From Craspedostauros australis (lineage: Eukaryota > Bacillariophyta > Bacillariophyceae > Mastogloiales > Achnanthaceae): 64,000 nt of DNA. Below are positions 11,934 to 22,500 of this stretch, piece by piece; position 1 is the first letter of the stretch, and each line of letters begins with the position of its first letter. Position numbers and translations under genes: made by a program. Under the pieces are notes generated by a model. The model was not told the DNA's origin and did not search any database. It saw nothing but the letters and a program-made list of their open reading frames with translations. Location: assembly GCA_026770025.1 (NCBI GenBank), contig JAMXDE010000061.1, positions 288,394-352,393 of the forward strand, in the 5' to 3' direction.

Positions 11934-14315
11934 CTATGACATGCTGACGTACGGCACGTCTCCGAGGAGGAATATCTCAACCCACGCCCGCAACGCACTG
12001 TCCGCGAGATGTTCCACATCCACATCGGTACCGAAAACGCGCCTGCGTCTGTCTCCATCTTGGCTGCTGTTGATGATGACACCACCGCCGTTTCTGGATT
12101 CAGCGGATGTCGCTGTTGGTCTTGGTGATGCCGAAGCTTCAGCAGCTGGCATACTCGTTGGAACCGGACTCCGATCATCAGCGCAACCATGCTGAATCGC
12201 AGAGGTCCACGCGTTGTCAGAAATTCGGATGTTATGCTCCATCGTCAATTCGTCCTTCAATGTCGTCTGAGTTCGAAGTTTGCTCCAGACTCTCATGGTT
12301 CTGGAGGATGTTGATGGCGCCTGCGGTGGTTGCGGCAATGACCCATCACTTTCGTCCACCACCGCAGCAAAGTTGCCATTGATGATTTGGCCCATGATGC
12401 CGCCAGCGCCGCTGTTTGGGTCTTTCTCCCAAACGCAAAAGCCTTGTACGACCATGAAATCGCTTGGTTTGGCGATCCCACCTTCGATGGCCGTCATGAC
12501 TTGATCGAATGAACACGACCACACTTGGCAGTCAGTATCAACCTCTCGCGAGTTATCTCGCTTGTTCACTTCGTTCTCGCTCTCGTCGTTGTTTCTATCG
12601 CCATCGCCACCGTCTACCACCGGGATTAGAGATTGACCCACATTCAGCTGCTTCAGCAGGGTGTTGCAATGGAACCACAACAACGCGGAGGGATCGTGTT
12701 CCTCTCCATCGTCGTTGCTGGACCCGTCACCTTGAGCAGAAGAGTCTCGCGATTCCGGACCAGCACGGCCGTTCGGGCCACCGTAGCGAATTGGAAATTG
12801 GACGGCATTCGGGCCGATTTGACATTCGTACAATTCGATGGTCGGCAGATTGAGCACGACGCCGACTGATGCATCGTCCGTCTCCTGCACCAACAGGATG
12901 ATGGCTTTGTGCAGGAACTGGTCACGCAACATAAATCGTGTGGGATCGGTGCCGCATGAGTGCAGCAGCATTCCTGGTCGGATGGTTCCACGGCTTTGCG
13001 CAGCTTCCAGAGCACGATGGATGTCTTCATCGCACAACCTCGCCACTTCTTCGCCTTGCTGTGGTTGCTCTTCCATTCGCAATGTGCCAGCGTTTGGTCG
13101 GTTGGGAATTTGATTCGCATCTGCATCGACAATAGCATCTGGATCGCCTTCCTGATACGCAACCAGCAGCATCTCCGCCACCCATTCCTTGAGCATGAGT
13201 TCGGGGAACGCATTCGGATCGCCCATCTCATCTTGCTTGCCCAGCTTCTTCATGATTTGCTCCCACATTTCCAGCCCGGCAGACCGCGGATCGTACTGCG
13301 GCTGTCGCAACCGGCTCAGCTCATCCCAAAGCGTCGACGGATCCGTCGACACCATGTACCACGATTTGCGCTCCACTTCACGCTGCAGCTGACCGGGATC
13401 CCAACCGCAGAATCCGTAGAATGTGTAGAACGAATCTTGTGTGGCCAATCCCGCCTCAACCAGACCTCGCGCGCTGAGATGGCTTGTGAGATAGACGCCC
13501 GGCAGGATTTCATCCGATACGCTGTGCGCCAACGGCGACGAGATGTTGTGCAGGCACACGAGCAACGGATCTTCGTCGTAGAGTCCCGCGAGATCACCGC
13601 CGAACGACATTCTCCATGAGTTGGCGTTGCTGGTGACGGCGTTGCCATGCGGCTGTTCGTCGGCATCTGCCAAATCCGAACTATCATCGCCACGTTGCTC
13701 ATCGTCGTCCGTACCAACCGAATTCAGCACTTCGTCATCCATGCCAATGTACTGAATATCGTCATCCGTCAAGTAAAAGTTGGACGGCCGATTGAGGATG
13801 ATGCCCTGCGTGAATTCGTGCTCGTCATGATCCACGATGAGGACGACGCATTTGCAAAAGTAGGGCTGCCTTAAATCATGGCACCCCAACGTCGTCTCGA
13901 CCTGGCTCACCACGATGGATCCCTTCTCGATCATGAGGCCGGAATCGTAGGTCCACGTCGTGTCGTCGTCATACGTGGCGGATTCGTGGCGCACGAGTTT
14001 GGCCCGGAATGCTCTCCAGTCGACGTCGTTGTGGGGTGATGAATCTTCCGATTGCTGGTTGTCGTCGTTGTCGTTGTCGTTCCAGAACGGAAAGTCGTCG
14101 AAACTGTCATTGTCGTTGCTGTTTGCGCGAACAATGATACCAGCACGTTGAGAGTCGGATGGGCGTACCAACGTCGTTGGATCTATTGCAACACCATGAT
14201 GATGTCTTCGCCGCGACGCAGCGCGCAGCTGGAAGGCATGCACGCCGAATGAAGGATGCTGCTGCCACGATCCGAGCAGCGCAACGAAAACACAGCACGA
14301 CCACGTTGCCACCAT
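11934..14315 (-). CDS. Tandem AlgH/DUF179 (UPF0301) protein, probably plastid-targeted
   Basis: DUF179 proteins are widespread in bacteria and plastid-bearing eukaryotes and their biochemical role is unsettled. The frame is open to 14549 (871 codons), but I prefer the ATG at 14315: it starts a hydrophobic signal-like stretch (MVATWSCCVFVALLGSW) that ends at GVHA-FQLRA and is followed by Arg/His-rich sequence. That pattern fits a diatom bipartite plastid presequence with Phe at +1. The first AlgH-like domain (~13950-13320) shows the family pattern: a start region ending CKCVVLIVDH, ILNRPSNF, FGGDLAG, a LHN stretch and GFCGWDPGQLQRE. A second, more divergent copy (~13000-12370) has RPGMLLHS, AIILLV, VVLNLP, RYGGPNGRAG, LLWFHCN and VVQGFCVWE, interrupted by acidic Ser/Asp-rich insertions. 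From 14315 the protein is 793 residues, far longer than a bacterial AlgH (~190). Confidence 0.8.
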   Translation of the reverse strand: MVATWSCCVFVALLGSWQQHPSFGVHAFQLRAASRRRHHHGVAIDPTTLVRPSDSQRAGIIVRANSNDNDSFDDFPFWNDNDNDDNQQSEDSSPHNDVDWRAFRAKLVRHESATYDDDTTWTYDSGLMIEKGSIVVSQVETTLGCHDLRQPYFCKCVVLIVDHDEHEFTQGIILNRPSNFYLTDDDIQYIGMDDEVLNSVGTDDDEQRGDDSSDLADADEQPHGNAVTSNANSWRMSFGGDLAGLYDEDPLLVCLHNISSPLAHSVSDEILPGVYLTSHLSARGLVEAGLATQDSFYTFYGFCGWDPGQLQREVERKSWYMVSTDPSTLWDELSRLRQPQYDPRSAGLEMWEQIMKKLGKQDEMGDPNAFPELMLKEWVAEMLLVAYQEGDPDAIVDADANQIPNRPNAGTLRMEEQPQQGEEVARLCDEDIHRALEAAQSRGTIRPGMLLHSCGTDPTRFMLRDQFLHKAIILLVQETDDASVGVVLNLPTIELYECQIGPNAVQFPIRYGGPNGRAGPESRDSSAQGDGSSNDDGEEHDPSALLWFHCNTLLKQLNVGQSLIPVVDGGDGDRNNDESENEVNKRDNSREVDTDCQVWSCSFDQVMTAIEGGIAKPSDFMVVQGFCVWEKDPNSGAGGIMGQIINGNFAAVVDESDGSLPQPPQAPSTSSRTMRVWSKLRTQTTLKDELTMEHNIRISDNAWTSAIQHGCADDRSPVPTSMPAAEASASPRPTATSAESRNGGGVIINSSQDGDRRRRVFGTDVDVEHLADSALRAWVEIFLLGDVPYVSMS

Positions 14316-15166
14316 GATGCATAAGAAGCGATGTGCGGGGATGCCCGTTCGAAGTGGTTCCCACGATTCTGGTAGTATGGTTTGGATGATCGTTGCTGCA
14401 TCCATTGAAGGAATGCGGATGTGAGTGTATCCGTTGGTGGTGTCGTGCGAGCCATCGTCCTGTCGTTGGTATTGCACGGAACAACGCAGCGTACTGTGGT
14501 GATGGCTCTTTACGCGTTCTTGTTGTGGCGCCAAAGCATTGATGGACATGAGTCCGGTCCAACTCGTGAATCAAACCGAATTAATCATATCAGTCGTATT
14601 TTAACGGTCGACAGTTATTGTCTGTGCGAGAAGCATGCGCAAATGGTCGCGCGTCCCGAAACCAGCGTACCGAAAAGAACAAGAATGAACAAAATCCGCA
14701 CCTGCCAACCGGCAAGCAACCAAGGAGTGAGAGACGGAGGGATGTCACCACTCGAAACGCAATCCCGTTCACGGGAACAAACAGGACCAACAACCACCAC
14801 AACAGAAGAGAGGGAGAGAGAGGGAGAGAGAGGGAGAAGACACAAAAGCTCCATCTCTCCGCACATCTCCTTCCTTGATTCCGGAAACCGCAACGGATGC
14901 GACCGCGGAAACGACATCATTGCGTTCCAAGGCAATCCCATACTACTACACGTGTTATACTTTCCCCTTCTTCATACTCCTGCGCATCGAAGAGAACCAA
15001 GAAGCGGAGGCAGAAGCAGTCCAGAACCATCAAGTGATCAATTGCATTGCGCTCCAAGATCGTGGACATCATTGGCATCCAGTCTCGACTTGTGGATCGT
15101 CCGAGCATTGTTCCTCTGCAAGACCTGCTCCTCACAACCACAGCTATTCAGTAGCACTCCTGAACC
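14316..15166. other. Intergenic region between divergent genes, with GA-rich microsatellite
   Basis: This stretch separates the minus-strand AlgH-like gene from the plus-strand LtrA-like gene and should hold both promoters. Bases 14316-14549 are an in-frame extension of the AlgH frame that would encode an unremarkable His/Ser-rich lead. A purine run of GAGAGG/GGGAGA units lies at 14808-14840. No other gene is supported. Confidence 0.5.
14808..14840. repeat. GA-rich microsatellite
   Basis: Repeated GAGAGGGAGA units, imperfect, in the region shared by two divergent promoters. Confidence 0.85.
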
Positions 15167-17114
15167 ATGACGAACGATCACGAGCATGGACAAGTCCATG
15201 AGCAAGTCCATGAACATGAGCATGGCCATGACTCGCAGGAACACGACTCGAATGCAGGAGACTACGGCAGTCTGCGATTCCCTCTCTTCACAAAGCCAAT
15301 CCAGAGGCAGAAATGGGGAGAGAAGCAGAGCCATCCGCACACCAACTGGGGCGACACCTTCTTCGATGTCTTCTACGTCGCCGCCGCCTACAACCTGGGC
15401 AACCTCATCCGTCTGGAGCCTTCCCCCAGAGGCCTCTTCTACTTCGCCGGCTGCTTCTGGCCCATCCTCATGATCTGGAACTTCAAGACCTACTTTGACA
15501 GTCGCTACTACACGAAGGATGATCTCTGGCACCGTGTTTACGATCTCGCCGTGCTCCTCACCTTGGGCGCCGCCGTGCTGCACATCCGACCGGTCGACAT
15601 CCTTGCCAACAGCGAGGACAACATCGACATGTTCTCCTTCGCCCTGTCGGCCACGTTGGGACTCCTGCTGTCCATCGGTCGGCTTGTCGAGGTCGTGATT
15701 GGTGTGGAGGGGCAGCCGGTTGCCAAGGTGGCGGCCAAGCGCGATGTGTGGGCCATGCTGCTGCCCTTCTTCTCCTTGTTGGCGGCCACCGTCGTTGCGG
15801 GCGTCAAGTACTACGGTACGGACAATGATGAATATGATGATGGCAGCGACAAGGATTATGACAAAGACACTGGCAGCAGCAGCAGCTACGGTGACTACAA
15901 TGTAACCAGCGACGGGTATGGCAGATATCTGGCAGCGGCCGATGCTTCCAAATCGTCGGCGTCATCTTATGATGCCAATGAGACCGATGCTCCCATCTCG
16001 TTATGCGTCGCTGGGGGGATACTGTGGAACATTCTCCTCGTCGTTCTGGTCATGTTCCTCCTTCCTGGCGGTGGCCGGCACAAGGAGTGAGTCGTTTCCT
16101 GGTGTCCTTTTGTTTGCAATCGGTGTGGGCCTAAGTCACTACTCGCACCATGCTCTGCGCATACAGTCTCTGTCGTATTCATTGCCCATTTCCACCCACG
16201 TAACTCACGGAATTCCATTGCTTCCGTCACCCGCATCCCTCCGCCTCTTTCACGCATCCACGTTCAGAGTCACCGTCCCCATGAATGTGTCCTTCACCAT
16301 CCATCGGTACGGAGAATTCGTCATGCTCATGCTGGGAGAGACTGTCCTGTCGTTGCTCATCGTCACGCCATCCGGTACCCTCGACTATTTCAAGGCCTTC
16401 TTCGCGGGCATCGTCTCCATCACGCTCCTCGAGTACCTGCACTTCCGTTCCCAACCCAATCGGCCGGACGCTCACGCCATGCGACGTAGCAAGGAGGCCG
16501 GTATCGCCTACAGCTTCCTCATGCAGATCTACTGCGGCGCCCTCGTCGTCTTGGGCACCACCTACAAGATGATACTCTACGAATTCATCTACGAAGATGA
16601 CAGCGATAGTGACAAAGGCCGGCGAACGCTCTTCTCCGCCTTGTCCAGAATGCTGGCAGGCGCGACTGATTCCTCTTCCGACCTCTCCACGGACGAGCGT
16701 CGCCAACGCATCGCCAACCTCTTCTGCGGCAGCATGGCCCTCGTCTGGCTGTGCTCCGACATCATGATCCTCGTGCACCGCGGCCTCCGCGATAACCTCG
16801 GTCGCTGTCGCATGCAGCGTGACGACAACAAGCGCACGATCGCGATCATGCTCGTCGTGCTGCGCGTCGCCCTCATCGGCTTCATCGTCTCGCTGAGCCA
16901 GTACGTCACGGAACCCAAGTTCCTGGCAGCGACCGGTCTCATCGGGATCCTGTGTCAGGTCATCCTGCGCTTCATCGGCACGGCCACGTTTGGTGATCAG
17001 GATGAAGATGTCGTCATCCCGGAAGGCGTCGATCCGGATTCGTACCGGGCGGCCCGCGCGTGGCCCAACACGACGCAAGGCAGGGTGCAGCGGCGCAAGA
17101 GTGTTCAGGATTAG
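15167..17114 (+). CDS. LtrA-like (low temperature requirement A) multi-pass membrane protein; two exons
   Basis: Spliced product of 588 residues: exon 1 is 15167-16086, a 181-bp intron (GTGAGT donor at 16087, CAG acceptor ending 16267), exon 2 is 16268-17114. The junction is in phase and joins GRHKE to VTVPMNV. LtrA proteins are multi-pass membrane proteins of poorly known function. Features: a His-rich N-terminal tail (residues ~5-30) built from Glu-His-Gly/Val-His units; the family opening NWGDTFFDVFYVAAAYNLG; several hydrophobic segments; an acidic Asp/Tyr/Ser-rich loop (~15820-15990); and, after the intron, the conserved HRYGEFVMLMLGETVLSLLIV. C-terminal hydrophobic segments continue to about residue 545, before a charged tail. 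The ATG at 15167 lies in front of the whole conserved domain. Confidence 0.85.
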
Positions 17115-17414
17115 AGGGCTCGCAGTGGCATGTGCTCGCAGTAGCATGTGCTTGAAGGTGGATCGCTCACTGAATGGGAACAGGATCGCTCCTAGATTAG
17201 GAACAGATATTCTTCTCTTCGTTGCGTAAGTTGATCTCATGTGCGGAGCCTGTGCGGAGAATGTACAGAGTGTGTACAGAGAAGTGTGCGAACACCGAGT
17301 GGAACAGACTAGAGTGAAGCATGGTATTCCAATGGTACTTTTGCAACTTCGACTATGACCAGTATTACGTTGAGTAGAGTAGAGTGGAGCAGAGGACTCG
17401 GATAGTTGAGAGAC
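17115..17414. other. Short intergenic region between convergent genes
   Basis: 3' flanks of the LtrA-like gene and the RING gene. I see no gene or ordered repeat, only loosely repeated GTGTACAGAG and AGAGTAGAGT words. Confidence 0.5.
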
Positions 17415-18188
17415 TCAGCGTCCATTGCAATCGTTGGAACAGTGCTCCTTGTAGGATATCATCGTGCCGGTCCAGTCGCATCCATCTCGTGGACACCTGA
17501 CTGCAACGTTACCCCAAACGCGTCGCGCCATGCCGCTCAAATCCTCCACGCTCGCGATCTCCTTACGATCCAGAGGACACAGTGGACAACCGTCGCTGTA
17601 CGTGCGCAGCTGATGAAAACACGCGCGGCACATGATATGATCGCAGGATGTGACAATGGGATCGTCATGCGGGACGCTGCAGCAGATGGGGCAGATCATG
17701 GTGAGCATGATGTCGCTCTTCATCTCGTTCTCATCGAGTTCGGGTGGAGGGAGTTCGCGAGTGGTTTCTTCTTCAGGCGCGGACGCTTGCGTTGCGGCCG
17801 TCAGCAGGGCGTCGATGATCGCCTCGAAGCGGGTTGCATCGCTTTGGACGACGCTGCTGCTGGTCTCTTCGTCCGGTGATTCGACGATATCTGTGAGCAC
17901 GGCATCAATGATAGCGTCAAGGATTGGCTCGTCTCCATCTTCCTGTTGGGCCTCAAGAAGGCACTCCAACAATATGGTTCCTGCCAAGGCCTCCAAGGCC
18001 CCCTGCAATCCGGCTCGGGCGTGACGAATCTGCTCCTGCGATCTCCGATTGGACATGCGATGCAAGTCTTCCGCCACAACGAGACTGGCGATCTCTTGCG
18101 CCACGACGAGACTGGCGGGCTCTTCCGCGAGGGCGTCGAGAGATCTGGCAAGCTCCTCCGCGAGGGCATCGAGAGGATCTTGCGCCAT
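17415..18188 (-). CDS. RING finger plus TRAF-type zinc finger protein (putative E3 ubiquitin ligase)
   Basis: Protein of 257 residues. A C3HC4 RING is complete: C166, C169, C182, H184, C187, C190, C201, C204. It is followed by a TRAF-type zinc finger with C232, C237, H249, C254. RING-TRAF proteins usually act as ubiquitin E3 ligases or scaffold proteins; which substrate is unknown. The N-terminal half is helical, Ala/Leu/Glu-rich and internally repeated (DALAEE at residues 7 and 18; SLVVA at 26 and 35), suggesting a coiled coil grown by small tandem duplications. The acidic middle (~85-160) has no recognised domain. No intron is needed. Start chosen at the first ATG of the frame, which opens the repeats. 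Confidence 0.85.
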   Translation of the reverse strand: MAQDPLDALAEELARSLDALAEEPASLVVAQEIASLVVAEDLHRMSNRRSQEQIRHARAGLQGALEALAGTILLECLLEAQQEDGDEPILDAIIDAVLTDIVESPDEETSSSVVQSDATRFEAIIDALLTAATQASAPEEETTRELPPPELDENEMKSDIMLTMICPICCSVPHDDPIVTSCDHIMCRACFHQLRTYSDGCPLCPLDRKEIASVEDLSGMARRVWGNVAVRCPRDGCDWTGTMISYKEHCSNDCNGR

Positions 18189-19207
18189 GATGCTGATGCT
18201 GACGTGCTATCTGTTCAAATTGTGCGCAACAGACGCAATCACTTGGCAATTCAGATGATCGCACGGCACAACCGCACGAATGGAACAGTCCGAAACACGC
18301 AGCCTCTATTCTGGCACACGCATTCTCATCTGCCATCGCAGAAGCGGTGAGCCTTTACGCCTATCAACAGCATCGCACCCTTCCACATCCCACAGAGTGC
18401 TCTCTTTGCAGAGAGTAATGAAGTGGGCGCGACCAACATTCTATGAGAACTTCGTTGACTGCGATCAACGCATGCTCGCACCATCTCGCGTTTGGTTGCA
18501 TGCGCTTGGACCGCGACGAAGGAAAGTGTTGAACGACTGCCGGGAGCGAAGAACGGCGGGAAGTTTTCATTTCATGAGAAACGTCATATCAAGTACTATA
18601 TATATGGTATATATAACGTATAGTACCACGATGAGTATCGATTGTTTATTCGCTCATCTCACGTCATGTCACCCCAAACCCTTGTTGCCACGCAGCGTCA
18701 CGTCCACGATAGACGAACCGTTGATGTTCGTAAATGTGAATGTCGCTATGACATGCCATGGATTAGCGTAATTATGATCGCGGTCTTGGGATAGTCGCTG
18801 CAATGTCGATGAAGGTGATCGTTTTGCGAACTGTTGCACATCAAGATGGCGGAAGAAAAAAGAGACGGTCACAACGAACCGACGAGCGACAAGCACAGAC
18901 CCGTCGAGGAGGTCCATGGAGGCAAGGTGACTGGTCACCCTTGGCGCGCAAGAGAAAGAAGATGGCAAGAAGACGGCAATCAGTGATAAAGCCTCACCAT
19001 TGTGATCGGAGAGTGGGCGAACAGCTGCAGTGTTCAGGGAGAGGAGAAAAGCTTGCCACAATCCAGCCACGGCATCGCCATCTCTCTCATACCGCTCACC
19101 AGTGTGCAAGCAAGAACGGCTTCAACCCATACGGAGTGCGACTGTTACTCCTCTGCTCTGAGCGTTCCTTGGACTTAATAGTCGTACGGCCCACAGCACC
19201 ATTGATC

Positions 19208-19238
19208 ATAGAGCAGAGCAGAGCAGAGCAGAGCAGAG
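19208..19238. repeat. AGAGC pentanucleotide microsatellite
   Basis: Six tandem GCAGA-type units. Confidence 0.85.
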
Positions 19239-19453
19239 TAGTACTGGAACAGACGGCCCAAGCGAAGCTGCAGAGACGAAAGCTCCCTCCAGAGAGGCTA
19301 CTTACGAACACGACCTGCGAACACCAACACAAACACCAATACTAATACCAATAGTAGTAGGCTCGCGCGGATGCTGCGTGATCGATTGCCTTCCGAACTG
19401 CATCATCCACATCGCAGCACTCTCCGCCTTTGATTCATTCTATTTCCATTCCA

Positions 19454-19474
19454 GAGAGAGAGAGAGAGAGAGAG
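19454..19474. repeat. GA dinucleotide microsatellite
   Basis: About ten GA units, 75 bases upstream of the ATPase start codon. Confidence 0.9.
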
Positions 19475-19548
19475 CAGGCTTGTGAACAACATCACAATAC
19501 CATCAACACAATCAATAGGAGCAAGATCGATACCATTGTTGAGAGAAG

Positions 19549-22500
19549 ATGGTGGAACACGACACCCTCAGTTCAGCGGCAACACCATTGACTGCCGCAA
19601 TGGCAACATCATCCACAGCACCGTTGGCATCTCCTGCGCACCGCAGACCGCGTCCATCTTCCTCCAAGATGCTCAATAGCAACAGCAATGGCAACGGCAA
19701 TGACTGGCAATCCACTGTTTCCTCCATTCGGACTGCGACGACGGCTCCAACGCAAAGAACGGAGGATACCTCCCAAGTCATGTCCAGAGCAACTGCTGCT
19801 TCCAACTCAGTCAACCTGGGAGGCAACGGAAGCCCCCGCTTCCACCATCGAACGGTTCGAGGGTCTTCCACGAGCACCTCGTCTCATATGCCATCGCAAC
19901 ACTCGCAACAACCAAGGAGAGCCTACGACCGCATGAAGAGCAACGCCAGCAACGACAGCGAACGCGCCTCCGGAGACAACTCGTTCCGCACCTCCGCCTC
20001 ATCAGCGAGGAGGATGCACACGTCCGGCGTGGACTTTTACGACACCGGCTACACGAAAGAGGAATGCAACGCCGAGGAGCCGCCCATCACCAAGTTCCAG
20101 CACAAGGACGAGGCTCTGGCCTCCTTTCTGCAGCGCACGCAGGAGTATGGGACGTTGCATGCTCTCAAGGATCAGATTCTCTTTCGCGATGTTAACACTG
20201 TTGACAATGTTGACAATGTTAACAGTGTTAACAGTAAGCAATCAAGTGCAGTGGTTGATTCGGAAGCGCCAACGTCCACTCCATCAGTGCAGCAACAACC
20301 ACAACAGCCACATCCACAGCCACAGAAACAACAGAACATTGCTTCTTCGTCAGCCTCGCAGAACACATCGGATGCCGACCTCCTGCCAGGCGTCCTGGTC
20401 TGGGGTCTCAGCGGCACGGGCAAATCCAAGCTCGTCCAAACCTTCTGCAAGGACGTGCAGGACCAAACCAACACGAACCAGGTCTACCTCCTGCAGGGAC
20501 AGTACGACGAGAACACGAGCGTCAATGTCAGCAGCGCCAGCACGATGCGCAGCACCGCGACGCGTCATCGCACCAAGAAACATCAGCAGTCGGATCCCTT
20601 CTCCGCCATCATCCAGGCCTTCACGGATTTTGCGCATCAGCTCGGCAAGGATGAGGTCGATCTCGAGCGGATTCGTCGTGTCGTGCGTGAGACGATGGGG
20701 GAGAGCACCGCGGTCGGTTCGGCTTATGGCGGCAGTCAGCAGCAACGTGGAGGATCGACGGTCAGGTCCGCGTCGCCGTCCAGGCGGGAGTGTGATGCCA
20801 ACACCACGGTCGGGAGCACCACCAGCGCCACGGATATGATGGATCCATTGCATCATCATCGCAATCAACAACAACAATCACAGTCACAGTCACAATCACA
20901 TAACAACAACAACAAGCACATTCCGCAACAGGAGGACTCCGAATATGAGGACACCCTCACGGCCTTGGAGGATTACCATTACGACCGCGAGATCGTGTCG
21001 GCCCTCACATCCCTCGTCCCATCGCTCTCCATCATCTTCTCCAATCGTGCCGGCGGAAGCAGCATGGCCGACAACAGCAGCCTGCGCAGCGGCTCCATCC
21101 GATCCTCCGGCACCATCGTCTCCAACGAACAATCATTCTCGCATCTATCCTCGCCCGAAACCGCAAACCGACGTGCCAACAAGACCATGTTCGGGATCGA
21201 AAGTCGTTCCGCCAATGCCTGGAATCGGTTGCAGTACGTCTTCCTGCAGTTCGTCAAGGCCATCTCCACGAAGGAACGACCCATCATCCTATTTCTGGAT
21301 AATCTCCAGTGGGCATCGTCGCTCAGTCTAGAGCTCTTGGCCAGTCTACTGTCCGATCCGGAGTTGAAGCATTTTCTATTCATAGGCGTCATCCGTGAGG
21401 AGCATTCGGCATCGGCCATGTCCACGACGTCCTCCTTGTCGCAACCGCGAGGTGTCAGCCATTCGCGTACAGCAACCGCTCGCAACAGCAACAATGACAA
21501 TGAGATCCTGCCGTACACTGGTGCTGGTTCCAACAACAACAGCAATGACAACCTCAGTGCGGACGACTCTCACACCCCCATCCAACAGTTCCTGGATCGG
21601 TTGGATGAAACTGGCAAACCCCTGGAGCAACTCACCATGCACAACCTCTCCTTAGCGGGAACCGTCCAGCTCGTCGCGGACATCATCGAACGCACGCAGG
21701 AGGATTGCGAATCATTGACGCAGCAGATCTACGCCAAGACGAAGGGCAACATCCTCTTCACCATGCAGGCGCTCGAGGAGCTCGTGCGACATCACGTATT
21801 GATGTACAGCCGCATATCATTCCAGTGGGAATGGAATATCCCCTCAACGAACTCACTCTTGTCGGATCGCAATGCATCGTCCAACAATCCCAACAACATG
21901 ATCCTCATTCAGCAGCGATCCACGACCTTGCCCATCAGCGAACTGCCCATCAGCGACAACGTCCTCAAATCAATCACGTCCAAGGTCAAGAACCTGCCGC
22001 AGCCATTGCAAAAGGCCTTGGCCGTCGCATCCTACATCCGCTCCAACTTTGATGTCCGCATCTTGGAATACATCCTGCGCAAGGAGACGCTCTACGGGTC
22101 CGACACGATGGGTTTGCTCACCACGAGCCCGCCCTCCAAGTCTTTGTCGCCGTCGTCGCAACTCAACGCGAGAGGCAACGTCGACACCAACACCACTCCG
22201 CCCCTGATGCAGTGGTTGGAAGAGGCCGTGCTCGAAGGGTTGCTCTTGAATCCCGTCGGTGGTACCAAGTACCGCTTCGCGCATGGTCGCATCCATCAGG
22301 CCGCGTCGAGTCTCGTGCCATTCGGTGAAGAGCGTGATAAGCTGCGCGCCAGGATTGGCAAATGTTTGTTCCAGCTGTGGAAGTGCGATTTTGATGATAT
22401 GAACGACATGGATATTGTGAATCAAGATGGCGGCGGTAACAACCACAACGGCGACGCAGCAGCAGCGACGAAGAGACGGCAGGAATTGCAAGCCCTGCAG

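Larger units (their letters stand above)
18189..19548. other. Intergenic region upstream of the ATPase gene
   Basis: No gene with recognisable content. It holds an AT-rich near-palindrome around 18596-18622, a GCAGA pentamer run at 19208-19238 and a GA dinucleotide run at 19454-19474. The last two lie upstream of the ATPase start at 19549 and may be in its promoter or 5' leader. Minus-strand frame 18669-19109 is judged chance. Confidence 0.5.

Noticed and set aside
16227-17240. 337-codon minus-strand frame
   Set aside because: Antisense shadow of LtrA exon 2, full of Glu/Asp/His.
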